Below are positions 21,890 through 34,213 of a stretch of DNA of 64,000 nucleotides, piece after piece (position 1 is the stretch's first letter; the number at the start of each line of letters is the position of its first letter). This stretch comes from Triticum aestivum. Taxonomy: Eukaryota > Streptophyta > Magnoliopsida > Poales > Poaceae. Both the position numbers and the translations under genes were made by a program. The stretch covers positions 23,951,483 to 24,015,482 of the forward strand of contig NC_057811.1 of assembly GCF_018294505.1 (NCBI RefSeq), written 5' to 3'. Below the pieces are notes generated by a model. The model saw only the letters and a list, made by a program, of their open reading frames with translations, searched no databases and was not told the DNA's origin.

Positions 21890-23244
21890 GGCCAAACCGT
21901 AAAATTACGGTACATAATCGGGCCGTCATGCAATCACGATGTAGGTTGGGCCTGAAACGTGCCGAACAGCTCACGGGCCGGCAGCAGCCCGAAATGAACC
22001 CCGGCCCATGATTGTGCGAATCAAATCACGGGCTTTTAACAGGCCAAAATTGTCTCGGTCCTTGTTTGGCCCAATCAGATATCGGCTGCGAGCAGGCCGG
22101 ATGCAAACCGGGCCGTAGTTAGGCCCAACTATATGACGGGCTTTTAACAGGCCGAAATTAATATAGGGCCGAAATGTTAAACGGGCCCTTAACAGGCCAA
22201 AACTAATATCAGGCCGAATTACTAAGTGGGCCTTTAGCAAGTGGGCCCAAAAGCATAGTGTCCAGTTGACGGGCCGAATCTGATATGGGCCATAATTGAG
22301 CCCAAAGCCTCTTAAAGGGTCGGACCTGATCTGGGCCGTAATTTGGCCCAGAACGTGGTAGGCTTTTAACGGGCCGGATCTCATATGGGCCACTATTAGG
22401 CCCGGAGCGTGGCAGGCCATTAATGGACCGGATCAAATATGGGCCGGCATTTGGCCCAAAACATGGCAGCCAGTTAATGGGCCGGCCTACTAGGGTCCTC
22501 AAAATCTTGTGGGCCTATAGCTGGGCCGGCCCATTAATGTCGGCGAAATCTCGTGGGCCTTTAGCTGGGCCGGCCCATTATGATCCACAAGAATCTTGTG
22601 GGCCTTTACCTGGGCCGGCCCATTATGGCACACAAAAATCTTGTGGGCCTTTACCTGGGCCGGCCCATTATGGCCCGCAAAATCTCGTGGCCTTTAGCTG
22701 GGCCAGCCCATTATGGTCCGCAAAATCTCGTGGGCATTTAGCTGGGCCGGCCCATTATGGTCCGCAAAATCTTGTGGGCCTTCAGTTGGGCTGGCCCATT
22801 TAAACTTGATGGGCTGGTCCACGTGTCAACATATCATAGGCGCGTCTCGCCCATTGGATGAGTGCCACCTGTGCCAACGCGGACCTGACACGTGTCTCCT
22901 CCAGCCAATGATGATTTTACACGTGGAAAATCCACATTGGTCGGGGCTGTTAACGGGTTATCGGATCCAAAACCCGACGCGATAGCTTAACGGCGTTCCG
23001 TTACGGTGGATGCCACGTGTCGGTCACCCTTGACGAAAGCACTTCTGTGACGCGCGATTTATCGTCATGGAAGTGGACACTTCCCTGATGGTAATTTTGG
23101 TAATGTCATGGAACACTTCTACGACAGCACAGGTATGACTATCTTGATTCTGTCATAAATTTTTCATGGATGTACATGCATGACAAAAAACGCGACCTAC
23201 TGTGACAAACACGTATCATCACGGAAGTGTATTTTTTTGCAGTG
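21890..23244. mobile_element. CACTA-type terminal region (one end)
   Basis: The right end is TATTTTTTTGCAGTG at 23244, i.e. CACTGCAAAAAAATACACTT on the other strand, the terminus of a common Triticeae CACTA family. Inside are diverged GGGCC-rich repeats and a tandem array (next entry). The left terminus was not found, so its extent is approximate. It abuts exactly the interrupted gag of the Gypsy element, so it inserted there. Confidence 0.65.
22490..22805. repeat. ~50-60-bp tandem array rich in TGGGCC
   Basis: Six to seven imperfect units each containing GGGCCTTTAGCTGGGCCGG then CCCATTATGG and AAAATCTCGT. Each unit supplies two TGGGCC/GGCCCA sites. Confidence 0.85.
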
Positions 23245-23559
23245 CTCGTAGAGGTCGTTGACCGGGCGGTAGCGCAGGAGCTCGCGTTCCATGAGCAGCG
23301 CGGCCTGCGCGTCTGTGGGAGCGCGACGAGCGTGAGACGACGAGCCGGCTGGGGTTAGCGACGGAGTGGCGGTGCGGCCGTCCCGCCGCACCGAGGGGTG
23401 CAGCGAGGATGCTTGCTGGTCGTTTCCTGCTGGGCCGGTGACGGCGTTGGCGGCGGGTGAAGGGTAACGACGGGGAGGCCCGCCGACAGGAGCTGTCTGA
23501 GTGACACGGGCGGCGAGGGCGGCTCGGTGCTCAGCGCGGGCACGGCGAGCGTCCGCCAT
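23245..23559 (-). pseudogene. Gypsy gag fragment
   Basis: Minus-strand frame from the ATG at 23559: MADARRARAEHRAALAARV, then a proline/serine stretch and AQAALLMERELLRYRPVNDL, the recognisable start of a Triticeae Gypsy gag. The frame is cut at 23245 by the CACTG terminus of the neighbouring element; anything beyond that in this frame is transposon sequence. The rest of the element is not in the window. Confidence 0.75.
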
Positions 23560-23631
23560 GGATGCAGCGAAGCGACGGGACGTGGATCGGTGGGAGGAAG
23601 GCTTCGGCGCACCACTACCTGGCGCGCCAAA

Positions 23632-24525
23632 TGTCGGATTTCGGGTTCCGGCAAAACCCTTGAGATTCGAACACTGGGGTGCGCACGAAGATCTCTCTCT
23701 CCCAGATCGCTCTCGCCAAATCGCAAGGCCTAGCTCGACGAACCCGAAGAACGAGAGACACAAGAGTTTATACTGGTCCAGGCCACCGATGTGGTGTAAT
23801 ACCCTACTCCAGTGTGGTGTGGTGGATTGCCTCTTGGCCTGAGGATGAACAGTTACAGGGCAAGAACAGCCTCCTGAGGAGAGGTGCTCTTGTGCTCGGT
23901 GAACTTGTGTGGATGAGGATGATCTGAATGATCCGTTCTCCTCTATGGTAGTGGATAGTCCTATTTATAAAGCCCTGGTCCTCTCCCCAAATATTGAGCG
24001 AGAAGGGATGCAAGAACGACCAAATTCAAAGGGAGACAACTAGTACAAGTTATCCTGACTAAAGGTGGTCTTCGCCTGCCAATGGCTCTAGTGGTGACGC
24101 CGTCTTGCGCTCCACGGTGACCTCCATCCTGTCATCCCGCTGGTCTTGGTCTTGTTGCACTGATATGAAAACCTTTGCCTGATGCCTTGGGACTCTCGCC
24201 TGCGATTGCCTCTTTAGCACCGAAGAGGAAACGAGGACACTGTGCGCGTTGCCGTCCGCCTGGCGCCCGCCTGGTCCCAGTCGTCAAGGCTTGTGTCATA
24301 GGAACCTCGCGAGGTATCCCTTGCCTTGATCTCTCCGCCCCTCACGAGCCAGCCTAGTGAGGCCGTCCCGAGGAGGTCTTGTGTCGTCCGTCTCGCGAGG
24401 CTTGGCCCCTCGCGAGGGTCTTGAATGTTTGCTGGTGAAAATGAGCCGTACAGGGCCGCTGGTGGAGCCACGCCGTGGGCCGCAGGCAGGCAAGTCTGGG
24501 TACCCCCGTTCCCAGGACGCCGACA
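23632..24525 (-). mobile_element. Gypsy LTR (5' LTR of a minus-strand element)
   Basis: An 894-bp sequence bounded by TGTCGG and CCGACA, reading on the minus strand from TGTCGGCGTCCTGGGAACGG. Just inside its end is TGGCGCGCCAGGTAG (23616-23630), a candidate tRNA primer-binding site, then the gag start. GTAAT at 24526-24530 could be the target duplication, but the other end is lost. Confidence 0.75.
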
Positions 24526-24530
24526 GTAAT

Positions 24531-25800
24531 ATCTGCCAATCTCGTCATAATATGACTATTAAGCACAGTAAAACCAAATCCTTTCGACGCTCTCTCACGC
24601 CGCCACCATTTTTGGTCGTTGGATCAGGCGTCTCGGATGTGGTTGGTCGTCAAAGATATTTTTTCTGGTGTGGGCTGATACTGAGACGGATGTCCTGGGG
24701 AAGCTATTCCAGCGGCCGAATCGGAGGCATACGTCGGATGCCAAACACACGTTCTTGATTCTCTCATTTGCGTCCTGGCAGCCCCAACTACTGCCCTACA
24801 CTTGCACCAAACCATCTCCCCAACCCCGATCTATCCTAGCCTTGGCTAGGACAACCGTGCGAAGCCGCTGGCCGTCGCCGCAGCGAGACACAGGAGGATG
24901 CCCGTGGGATCGCCACCCCACATAAAAAACCAGATCGACATGTCGTTGCCGAATCGAAGCTGCTGCCTGACTGCTCACCGTTGGTACGGTTTTAGGGAGT
25001 TGTCGAGTCGTATTGAATAGGAGGCCGCAAAATCTGCGGGCGGTCAGTGACCACGGGAAGAAGCAGCCCTCCACACCGGACAGTACAACGAAGAGGAGGC
25101 GAACGTGCGCGTGGCGAAAATCTGGCCAGCATTGTTAGGACAGCAAGAGTGGCCCATTTCTAGTATTCTCGGCCCAATTTGCTACAAGACGCCCAGCTCG
25201 ACCTGAGGATTAGCAGCCCTGTAACAGTGGGCCAGCCTAGTTAATGTCAATTGAGGATGAGGAATCGGTACGAGAGACGTTTCGGCCGATCGAAGATGAT
25301 CTGGAGCGTTGAATAGGTAGATCGGATGGTCAAAAGTGCCTAATCTCCATGAAAGGGTGTTGGTGGTTGAGTTATACTGTCTCTAAATACCTATATGAGA
25401 CCTAGCATCCAAATGACATACTTGGAGAAACACGGATAAGTGTGTAAAACTTGACACAGGTTTTGTTCCAGTCCGAATTAATTCATGCAATTCACTGGAT
25501 CTACACAGATTTAGGGAATATTTGGTCTAAACCTGTGTCAATTAATTCGGAATGGTAGGAAATATTTTATGGTTAATTGTTTTTAATGTCCCCAATGCCA
25601 AAATACGCAGTCAATATTGGCATTTATTAATTATTAAATTAGAAAACATATCTACCACCATTACTCCTCTCGATTGTGTGTGCGTACATGGATTACAATC
25701 GCAGAATTGTTTAGATACAGATGTATCTACACACTAAAAAGCGTCTACATACATGTGTATGTAGATAAATGCGTGTCAATTAAGAACGTAGAGAATTTCA
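24531..25800. other. Spacer with a dispersed repeat
   Basis: No gene supported. 24963-25085 is related to 61250-61370 (GACTGCTCAC, GGAGTTGT.GAGTCGTATT, AGGAGGCCGCAA, GGACAGTAC shared). The remainder is low-copy-like AT-rich sequence that leads into the promoter of the defensin-like gene. Confidence 0.5.
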
Positions 25801-25846
25801 GTTAATGGCTGATGAAATTTATCAATAGAAAACTCATCATAATCAC

Positions 25847-25854
25847 TATAAATA
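25847..25854 (+). promoter_or_regulatory. TATA box of the defensin-like gene
   Basis: TATAAATA, 68 bases upstream of the ATG, in AT-rich sequence; normal spacing for a short plant leader. Confidence 0.65.
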
Positions 25855-25914
25855 GACAACGCTGCAAACCTTGTGGCTTACCACACCTCAAGTTATTCAA
25901 TTCAAGCTTTCACA

Positions 25915-26258
25915 ATGGCCTGCAAGATAGCACTAGTAGTCGTGTCTCTATCGGTGTTAGCATTCTTCCTATGCCTTGGTAAGTAAATGGTCCATGGTTT
26001 CACGGTTTTATGAAAAGTTATACTCTCTCTCTCTCTCTCTCTCTCTCTAATGGGCCCGTTTTGAAATTTACATTAGGTACTGCCGAAGCTGACCCGCAGT
26101 GCATGTTCAAGATCAACCCTTACTATCATGGTGGGTGCAAGATAGATTCTGATTCTGATAACGAGAAATGTCGAATTGCTTGTACCAGATTTGAGGGACC
26201 AACGTACAGATATGGTGTATGCTCTAATGAACTATGCTTCTGCTCTAACTGTCAATGA
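25915..26258 (+). CDS. Defensin-like (DEFL/LCR) secreted cysteine-rich peptide, two exons
   Basis: Exon 1 25915-25978 encodes a signal peptide (MACKIALVVVSLSVLAFFLC); the intron 25979-26076 (GTAAGT..TTAG) sits, as usual for this class, at the end of the signal region. Exon 2 26077-26258 gives a mature peptide of about 55 residues with eight cysteines spaced C-x11-C-x10-C-x3-C-x12-C-x4-C-x1-C-x2-C. The CxxxC and CxC spacing is that of the CS-alpha-beta fold of plant defensin-like proteins. Secreted; role could be antimicrobial or signalling, not decidable from sequence. TATA box and AATAAA are in place, so it looks intact. A (CT)n run lies in the intron. Confidence 0.8.
26020..26048. repeat. 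(CT)n microsatellite in the defensin-like intron
   Basis: A pure CT run of about 14 units just after TATA, polymorphic-marker type. Confidence 0.9.
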
Positions 26259-26358
26259 TCATCGGACACTTCTATCGGTGGGGGTGCCATGAAGATACAT
26301 CACCGCCATGGAAAGATTAGAGCTCCTAGGAAGATTGCTTTTTTTATTGTTGTATGAG

Positions 26359-26364
26359 AATAAA
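26359..26364 (+). terminator. Polyadenylation signal AATAAA
   Basis: AATAAA about 100 bases after the defensin-like stop codon. Confidence 0.65.
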
Positions 26365-26818
26365 TTGGCGATGTATCTAAATATACTTTAGCAAGTATAC
26401 GTTTCCGAAGAGTTTTGATGAAGAGTTTCCAATCGATTTAAATTTTTTCGCCTAAGAGCATCTCAAGCCACGTCCCCAACACCCCCGGCCCTTTTTCAGC
26501 GCCGGCGCCCAAAAAACGGCCCAGTCGCGCCCCCAGGTGCCCAGTTTTCGCCGGTTAGGGCCGAAATTGGCGCCGGTACACCCAAGCCGAACCCGGTGCG
26601 CTGGGGGCGCCGGGGAGATCGTTTTTGGCGCTAAAGAACCGCGGGCCCGCCGAGTCAGCGACCCGCACCTCGCCGTCCTCACATCACCTCAGTTTCCCGC
26701 GGGGACTCAATGCCAAGGCTGCCGCCGGTCGGCCTTCCATTGATTCCTCACGAGCGGCGTTGTGCGGCGACGCACCCCCTCCCTGCGACGCGTAGACAGG
26801 GAGCCAATCCCCCGGCCG

Positions 26819-26953
26819 CTATATAAATCATCGTCTCCCTCGCCGGTCGACAGACCCGCCCGCAGCCCCTCTCTCCCCGTGCACTACCGCCGCCGACGAG
26901 CCCTCTTTCCTCTCCCTCCCCGTTCGCAGCCATCGCCGACGATGGGCGAAAGG
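26819..26953 (+). pseudogene. 5' end of the Harbinger-unit gene (TATA box, leader, start codon)
   Basis: GCTATATAAATC at 26818 and a CT/CCG-rich leader precede ATGGGCGAAAGG at 26942, where an Angela LTR interrupts after four codons. The exon probably belongs with the ORF1-like exon at 29.6-30.15 kb. Confidence 0.4.
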
Positions 26954-29566
26954 TGAAGGAAATATGCCCTAGAGGCAATAATAAAGTTATTATTTATTTC
27001 ATTATATCATGATAAATGTTTATTATTCATGCTAGAATTGTATTAACCGGAAACATAATACATGTGTGAATACATAGACAAACAGAGTGTCACTAGTATG
27101 CCTCTACTTGACTAGCTCGTTAATTAAAGATGGTTATGTTTCCTAACCATAGACATAAGTTGTCATTTGATTAACGGGATCACATCATTAGGAGAATGTT
27201 GTGATTGACTTGACCCATTCCGTTAGCTTAGCAGTTGATCGTTTAGTATGTTGCTATTGCTTTCTTCATCACTTATACATGTTCCTATGACTATGAGATT
27301 ATGCAACTCCAGTTTACCGAAGGAACACTTTGTGTGCTACCAAACGTCACAACGTAACTGGGTGATTATAAAGGTGCTCTACAGGTGTCTCCGAAGGTAC
27401 TTGTTGGGTTGGCGTATTTCGAGATTATGATTTGTCACTCCGATTGTCGGAGAGGTATCTCTGGGCCCACTCGGTAATGCACATCACTATAAGCCTTGCA
27501 AGCATTGCAACTAATGAGTTAGTTGCAGGATGATGTATTACGGAATGAGTAAAAAGACTTGCCGGGAACAAGATTGAACTAGGTATTGAGATACCGACGA
27601 TCGAATCTCGGGCAAGTAACATACCGATGACAAAGGGAATAACGTATGTTGTTATGCGGTTTCACCGATAAAGATCATCGTAGAATATGTGGGAGCCAAT
27701 ATGAGCATCCAGGTTCCACTATTGGTTATTGACCGGAGACGTGTCTCGGTCATGTCTACATAGTTCTCGAACCCGTAGGGTCCGCACGCTTAAAGTTCGA
27801 TGACGGTTATATTATGAGTTTATCTGTTTTGATGTACCGAAGGTAGTTCGGAGTCCCGGATGAGATCGGGGACATGACGAGGAGTCTCGAAATGGTCGAG
27901 ACGTAAAGATCGATATATTGGACGACTATATTCAGACATCGGAAAGGTTCCGAGTGATTCGGGTATTTTTTGGAGTACCGGAGAGTTACGGGAATTTGCC
28001 GGGGAGTATATGGGCCTTATTGGGCTTTAGGGGAAAGAGAGAGGAGAGGCTGGGCGCCCCCCAAGGCCTAGTCCGAAGTGGACTAGGGGGAGGGGCTGCG
28101 CCCCGTTTCTTCCTCCTCCACTCCTTTATATACAGGGAGAGACACAACAATTGATCCCTTGGATCTCTTAGCCATGTGCGGTGCCCCCCTCCACCATAAT
28201 CCACCTCGGTCATATCGTAGCGGTGCTTAGGCGAAGCCCTATGTCGGTAGAACATCATCATCATCACCACGCCGTCATGCTGACAGAACTCTCCCTCAAA
28301 GCTCGGCTGGATCGGAGTTCGAGGGACGTCATCGAGTTGAACGTGTGCTGAACTCGGAGGTGCCGTGCGTTCGGTACTTGATCGGTCGGATCATGAAGAC
28401 GTATGACTACATCAACCGCGTTGTGCTAACGCTTCTGCTTTCGGTCTACGAGGGTACGTGGACACACTCTCCCCTCTCGTTGCTATGCATCACCATGATC
28501 TTGCATGTGCGTAGGAAATTTTTTGAAATTATTACGTTCCCCAACAGTGGCATCCGAGCCAGGTTTTATGCGTTGATGTTATATGCACGAGTAGAACACA
28601 AGTGAGTTGTGGGCGATACAAATCATACTGCTTACCAGCATGTCATACTTTGGTTCGGCGGTATTGTTGGATGAAGCAGCCCGGACCGACATTACGCGTA
28701 CGCTTACGCGAGACTGGTTTTACCGCCGTGCTTTGCACACAGGTGACTAGCGGGTGTCAGTTTCTCCAACTTTAGTTAAACCGAGTGTGGCTACGCCCGG
28801 TCCTTGAGAAGGTTAAAACAGCACTAACTTGACGAACTATCGTTGTGGTTTTGAGGCGTAGGTAAGAACGGTTCTTGCTCAGCCCGTAGCAGCCACATAA
28901 AACTTGCAACAACAAAGTAGAGGACGTCTAACTTGTTTTTGCAGGGCATGCTGTGATGTGATATGGTCAAGGCATATGATGCTATATTTTATTGTATGAG
29001 ATGATCACGTTTTGTAACCAAGTTATCGGCAACTAACAGGAGCCATATGGTTGTCGCTTTATTGTATGCAATGCATTCGCCCTGTAATTTCTTTATTTTT
29101 TCACTAAGCGGTAGCGATAGTCGTAGAAGCAATAGTTGGTGAGACGACAACGATGCTACGATGGAGATCAAGGTGTCGCGCCGGTGACGATGGTGATCAT
29201 GACGGTGCTTCGGAGATGGAGATCACAAGCACAAGATGATGATGGCCATATCATATCACTTATATTGATTGCATGTGATGTTTATCTTTTATGCATCTTA
29301 TTTTGCTTTGATTGACGATAGCATTATAAGAAGATCTCTCACTAAATTTCAAGATAAAGTGTTCTCCCTGAGTATGCACCGTTGCCAAAGTTCGTCGTGC
29401 CCAGACACCACGCGATGATCGGGTGTGATAAGCTCTACGTCCATCTACAACAGGTGCAAACCAGTTTTTGCACACGCAGAATACTCAGGTTAAACTTGAC
29501 GAGCCTAGCATATGCAGATATGGCCTCGGAACACTGAGACCGAAAGGTCGAGCGTGAATCATATAG
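26954..29566 (+). mobile_element. Angela-type Copia fragment: 5' LTR plus leader (plus strand)
   Basis: LTR 26954-28546 starts TGAAGGAAATATGCCCTAGA and ends TTCCCCAACA; a TTTATATA promoter motif lies at 28125. GTGGCATCCGAGCCAGG follows as a mutated primer-binding site. The next ~1 kb matches the untranslated leader of the minus-strand Angela at 36.1-37.1 kb (TATGCACGAGTAGAACACAA, CGAAAGGTCGAGC shared) and breaks off at about 29566. Gag, pol and the 3' LTR are missing. Confidence 0.85.
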
Positions 29567-30152
29567 TGTCGCGCTTGAGAGCGTCAAAGCCCGCCCCGTG
29601 AGCGGCCTAGGCCTTGGTGACTTGGTATGAACCTCTCTCTTTTCCATCATGCGTCCATTCATGTTGGCATGCCATTTACGTTTCATGCATTCTATGTCCT
29701 TTCATGTTGGCCGCATGTTTGATTGTGTAGGCATTCCAATCTTTGGAAGCCTTCAAGGCCCGGCACAAAGACAAGCCATTCACTCTCACGCATTGTTGGG
29801 TGCTAATCAAATATTGGCCTAGGTTCAAGGACCAATACCATGCTCGTAGGAAGAAGAGAGGAGAGAAGGCGGCGGCCGTGGCTGACATGGGACATGTGCT
29901 CAAGAGGCCGAGGGGCAAGACAAGCTCGAAGTCTGACGAGAAACGTGATGCGTCTTCTATAGCCTTGCGAGGAACTTTGGAGGATATGATGAGCCAAAAA
30001 GAAATGCAGGAGGAGAGGAAGAGCAAAGGAAAGGAGGTGCAAATTAAGATATACCTAGATCTTCAAACGAAGAAGCTTGATATGGAGGAGGCCATGAAGA
30101 AGAGGAAGCTTGACATCGAAGAGGCCACTCAACTCAAGAAGCTAGAGATCGA
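29567..30152 (+). pseudogene. Harbinger ORF1-like (NAM-associated/Myb-type) exon fragment
   Basis: After an acceptor TTGTGTAG at 29729 the frame reads KPFTLTHCWVLIKYWPRFKD, then a basic patch (ARRKKRGEK, KRPRGKTSSK) and a long charged coiled coil (EEAMKKRKLDIEEATQLKKL). This is the C-terminal half of the PIF/Harbinger ORF1-type proteins widespread in wheat (NAM-associated C-terminal domain; often mis-annotated as glutathione transferase T3-like). It is cut at 30152 by an Angela LTR. Confidence 0.65.
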
Positions 30153-31921
30153 TGTTGGGGATCGTAGCAGAAACTAAAAAAATTCTACACATCACCAAGA
30201 ACAATCTATGGAGTCTTCTAGCAACGAGAGGGAAAAGAGTGCATCGACATACCCTTGTTGATCGCGAGCGGAAGCGTTCAAGTGAACGGGGTTGATGGAG
30301 TCGTACTCGTCGTGATCCAAATCACCGATGACCGAGCGCCGAACGGACGGCACCTCCACGTTCAACACACGTACGGTTGGGGAAGATGTCTCCTCCTTCT
30401 TGATCCATCAAGGGGAGGGAGAGGTTGATGGAGATCCCGCAACACGATGGCGTGGTGGTGGAAGCAACGGGGATCTCGGCAGGGCTTCGCCAAGCTCAGC
30501 GAGAGGGAGAGGTGTCACGGGAGGGTGAGGGAGGCGCCAGGGGCTTGGGGTGCTGCTCCCATGCGCCTCCCCACTATATATAGGGGTGGAGGGGGCTGGT
30601 TTCTTGCCCTCCAAGTCCATTGGGGCGTTGGCAAAGGTGGGGGAAAGAAATCCCATCATTTCCCTTCCCCACCGATTGTTATCCCCCCTTTTCTAGGGAT
30701 CTTGATCTTATCCCTTCGGGATATGATCTTATTCCTTCTAAGGTGGGATCTTGGTGCGCCTTGACCAGGCGTGTGGGGCCTTGCCCCCACTACCCACGTT
30801 CATGTGGGTCCCCCCATGCAGGTGGGCCCCACTTCGGAACCTTCTAGAACCTTCCCGGTACAATACCGAAAAATCCCGAACATTTTCTGGTGGCCAAAAT
30901 AGGACTTCCCATATATAAATCTTTACCTCCATACCATTCCGGAACTCCTCATGACGTCCGGGATCTCATCCGGGACGCCGAACAACTTTCGGTTAACCGC
31001 ATACTAATATCTCTACAACTCTAGCGTCACCGAACCTTAAGTGTGTAGACCCTACGGGTTCGGGAGACATGCAGACATGACCGAGACGACCCTTCGGTCA
31101 ATAACCAACAACGGGATCTGGATACCCATGTTGGCTCCCACATGCTCCACGATGATCTCATCGGATGAACCACGATGTCGAGGATTCAATCAATCCCGTA
31201 TACAATTCCCTTTGTCAATCGGTACGTTACTTGCCCGAGATTCGATCGTCGGTATCCCAATACCTTGTTCAATCTCATTACCGGCAAGTCACTTTACTTG
31301 TACCGTAATGCATGATCCCGTGACCAAACACTTGGTCACATTGAGCTCATTATGATGATGCATCACCGAGTGGGCCCAGAGATACCTCTCCGTCATACGG
31401 AGTGACAAATCCCAGTCTCGATTCGTGCCAACCCAACAGACACTTTCCGAGATACCCGTAGTGCACCTTTATAGCCACCCAGTTACGTTGTGACGTTTGG
31501 CACACCCAAAGCACTCCTATGGTACCCGGGAGTTGCACAATCTCATGGTCTAAGGAAATGATACTTGACAGTTGGAAAAGCTCTAGCAAACGAACTACAC
31601 GATCTTGTGCTATGCTTAGGATTGGGTCTTGTCCATCACATCATTCTCCTAATGATGTGATCTCGTTATCAATGACATCCAATGTCCATAGTCAGGAAAC
31701 CATGACTATCTGTTGATCAACGAGCTAGTCAACTAGAGGCTCACTAGGGACATGTTGTGGTGTATGTATTCACACATGTATTACGATTTCCAGATAACAC
31801 AATTATAGCTTGAACAATAGACAATTATCATGAACAAGGAAATATAATAATAACCATTTTATTATTGCCTCTAGGGCATATTTCCAACAGTCTCCCACTT
31901 GCACTAGAGTCAATAATCTAG

Positions 31922-33514
31922 TTACATTGTGATGAATTGAACACCCATAGAGTTCTGGTGTTGATCATGTTTTGCTCTAGGGAGAGGTTTAGTCAACGGA
32001 TCTGCTACATTCAGGTCCGTATGTACTTTACAAATATCTATGTCTCCATTTTGAACATTTTCACGAACGGAGTTGAAGCGACGCTTGATATGCCTGGTCT
32101 TCCTGTGAAACCTGGGCTCCTTGGCAAGGGCAATAGCTCCAGTGTTGTCACAGAAGAGAGTCATCGGGCCCGACGCATTGGGAATAACTCCTAGGTCGGT
32201 AATGAAATCCTTCATCCAGATTGCTTCTTGTGCTGCCTTTGAGGCCGCCATGTATTCCGCTTCACATGTAGATCCCGCCACAACGCTTTGCTTGCAACTG
32301 CACCAGCTTACTGCCCCACCATTCAAAATATACACGTATCCGGTTTGTGACTTAGAGTCATCCAGATCTGTGTCGAAGCTAGCATCGACGTAACCCTTTA
32401 CGACGAGCTCTTCGTCACCTCCATAAACGAGAAACATATCCTTAGTCCTCTTCAGGTACTTCAGGATATTCTTGACCGCTGTCCAGTGTTCCATGCCGGG
32501 ATTACTTTGGTACCTTCCTACCAAACTTACGGCAAGGTTTACATCAGGTCTGGTACACAGCATGGCATACATAATAGACCCTATGTCTGAGGCATAGGGG
32601 ACGACACTCATCTTTTCTCTATCTTCTGCCGTGGTCGGGCATTGAGCCGTGCTCAATTGCACACCTTGCAATACAGGCAAGAACCCCTTCTTGGACTGAT
32701 CCATATTGAACTTCTTCAATATCTTGTCAAGGTACGTACTTTGTGAAAGACCAATGAGGCGTCTTGATCTATCTCTATAGATCTTGATGCCTAATATATA
32801 AGCAGCTTCTCCAAGGTCCTTCATTGAAAAACACTTGTTCAAGTAGGCCTTTATGCTTCCCAAGAATTCTATATCATTTCCCATCAACAGTATGTCATCC
32901 ACATATAATATGAGAAATGCTACAGAGCTCCCACTCACTTTCTTGTAAACACAGGCTTCTCCGTAAGTCTGTGTAAACCCAACCGCTTTGATCATCTCAT
33001 CAAATCGAATGTTCCAACTCCGAGATGCTTGCACAAGCCCATAGATGGAGCGCTGGAGCTTGCATACCTTGTTAGCATTCTTAGGATCGACAAAACCTTC
33101 CGGCTGCATCATATACAATTCTTCCTTAAGAAAGCCGTTAAGGAATGCCGTTTTGACGTCCATTTGCCATATCTCATAATCATAGTATGCGGCAATTGCT
33201 AACATGATTCGGACGGACTTCAGCTTCGCTACGGGTGAGAAAGTCTCATCATAGTCAACCCCTTGAACTTGTCGATAACCCTTAGCGACAAGTCGAGCTT
33301 TATAGATGGTAACATTACCATCCGCGTCCGTCTTCTTCTTAAAGATCCATTTGTTTTCTATCGCTCGCCGATCATCGGGCAAGTCTGTCAAAGTCCACAC
33401 TTTGTTTTCATACATGGATCCTATCTCGGATTGCATGGCTTCAAGCCATTTGTTGGAATCTGGGCCCGCCATTGCTTCTTCATAGTTCGAAGGTTCACCA
33501 TTGTCTAACAACAT
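31922..33514 (-). pseudogene. Angela reverse transcriptase-RNase H
   Basis: A 530-codon open frame on the minus strand. It contains VDYDETFSPVAKLKSVR and QMDVKTAFLNG (RT palm), ILYVDDILLMG (YVDD catalytic motif), then RNase H with GYVDASFDTD, CEAEYMAAS and CDNTGAIALA. All key acidic residues are present. It is separated from the integrase frame by a stop codon (the second Angela copy has a Glu codon there), so the polyprotein cannot be made whole. Confidence 0.9.
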
Positions 33515-33517
33515 GAT

Positions 33518-34213
33518 TTACAGGACAGGGTTGCCATACCACTCTGGTGTGGAACGTGTCCTCATGGACCTACGAAGTTCAGTAGTAACTTGATCCGAAG
33601 TACCTTGATCATCATCATTAGCTTCCTCTCTAGTCAGTGCAGGCACCACAGGAACATCTTCCTGAGCTGCGCTACTTTCCGGTTCAAGAGGTAGTACTTC
33701 ATCAAGTTCCACTTTCCTCCCACTTACTTCTTTCGAGAGAAACTCTTTCTCCAGAAAGGACCCGTTCTTGGCAACAAAGATCTTGCCTTCGGATCTGAGG
33801 TAGAAGGTATACCCAATGGTTTCCTTAGGGTATCCTATGAAGACGCATTTTTTCGACTTGGGTTCGAGCTTTTCAGGTTGAAGTTTCTTGACATAAGCAT
33901 CGCATCCCCAAACTTTTAGAGATGACAACTTAGGTTTCTTCCCAAACCATAATTCATACGGTGTCGTCTCAACGGATTTCAACGGAGCCCTATTTAAAGT
34001 GAATGCGGCAGTCTCTAAAGCATAGCCCCAAAATTAGAGCGGTAGATCGGTAAGAGACATCATAGATCGCACCATATCCAATAGAGTGCGATTACGACGT
34101 TCAGACACACCATTTCGCTGAGGTGTTCCAGGCGGCGTGAGTTGTGAAACTATTCCACATTTCCTTAAGTGTGTGACAAATTCGTGACTCAAATATTCCC
34201 CTCCACGATCTGA
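33518..34213 (-). pseudogene. Angela integrase, C-terminal part with stops
   Basis: Minus-strand coding for the integrase core end and linker: VETTPYELWFGKKPKLS, CVFIGYPKETIGYTFY. Two nonsense changes interrupt it: a TGA replacing an Arg codon at about 34213 and a TAA near 34034, where the second copy reads Ser. The first change is a CpG-type C-to-T transition. Confidence 0.8.

Noticed and set aside
22423..22803. A 126-codon repetitive ORF (GPLPGPAHYG-like)
   Set aside because: It is the translation of the TGGGCC tandem array and has no start context or homolog known to me.
23197..23244. Continuation of the Gypsy gag frame to the left of 23245
   Set aside because: Those codons lie in the CACTA terminal sequence and are an accidental readthrough.
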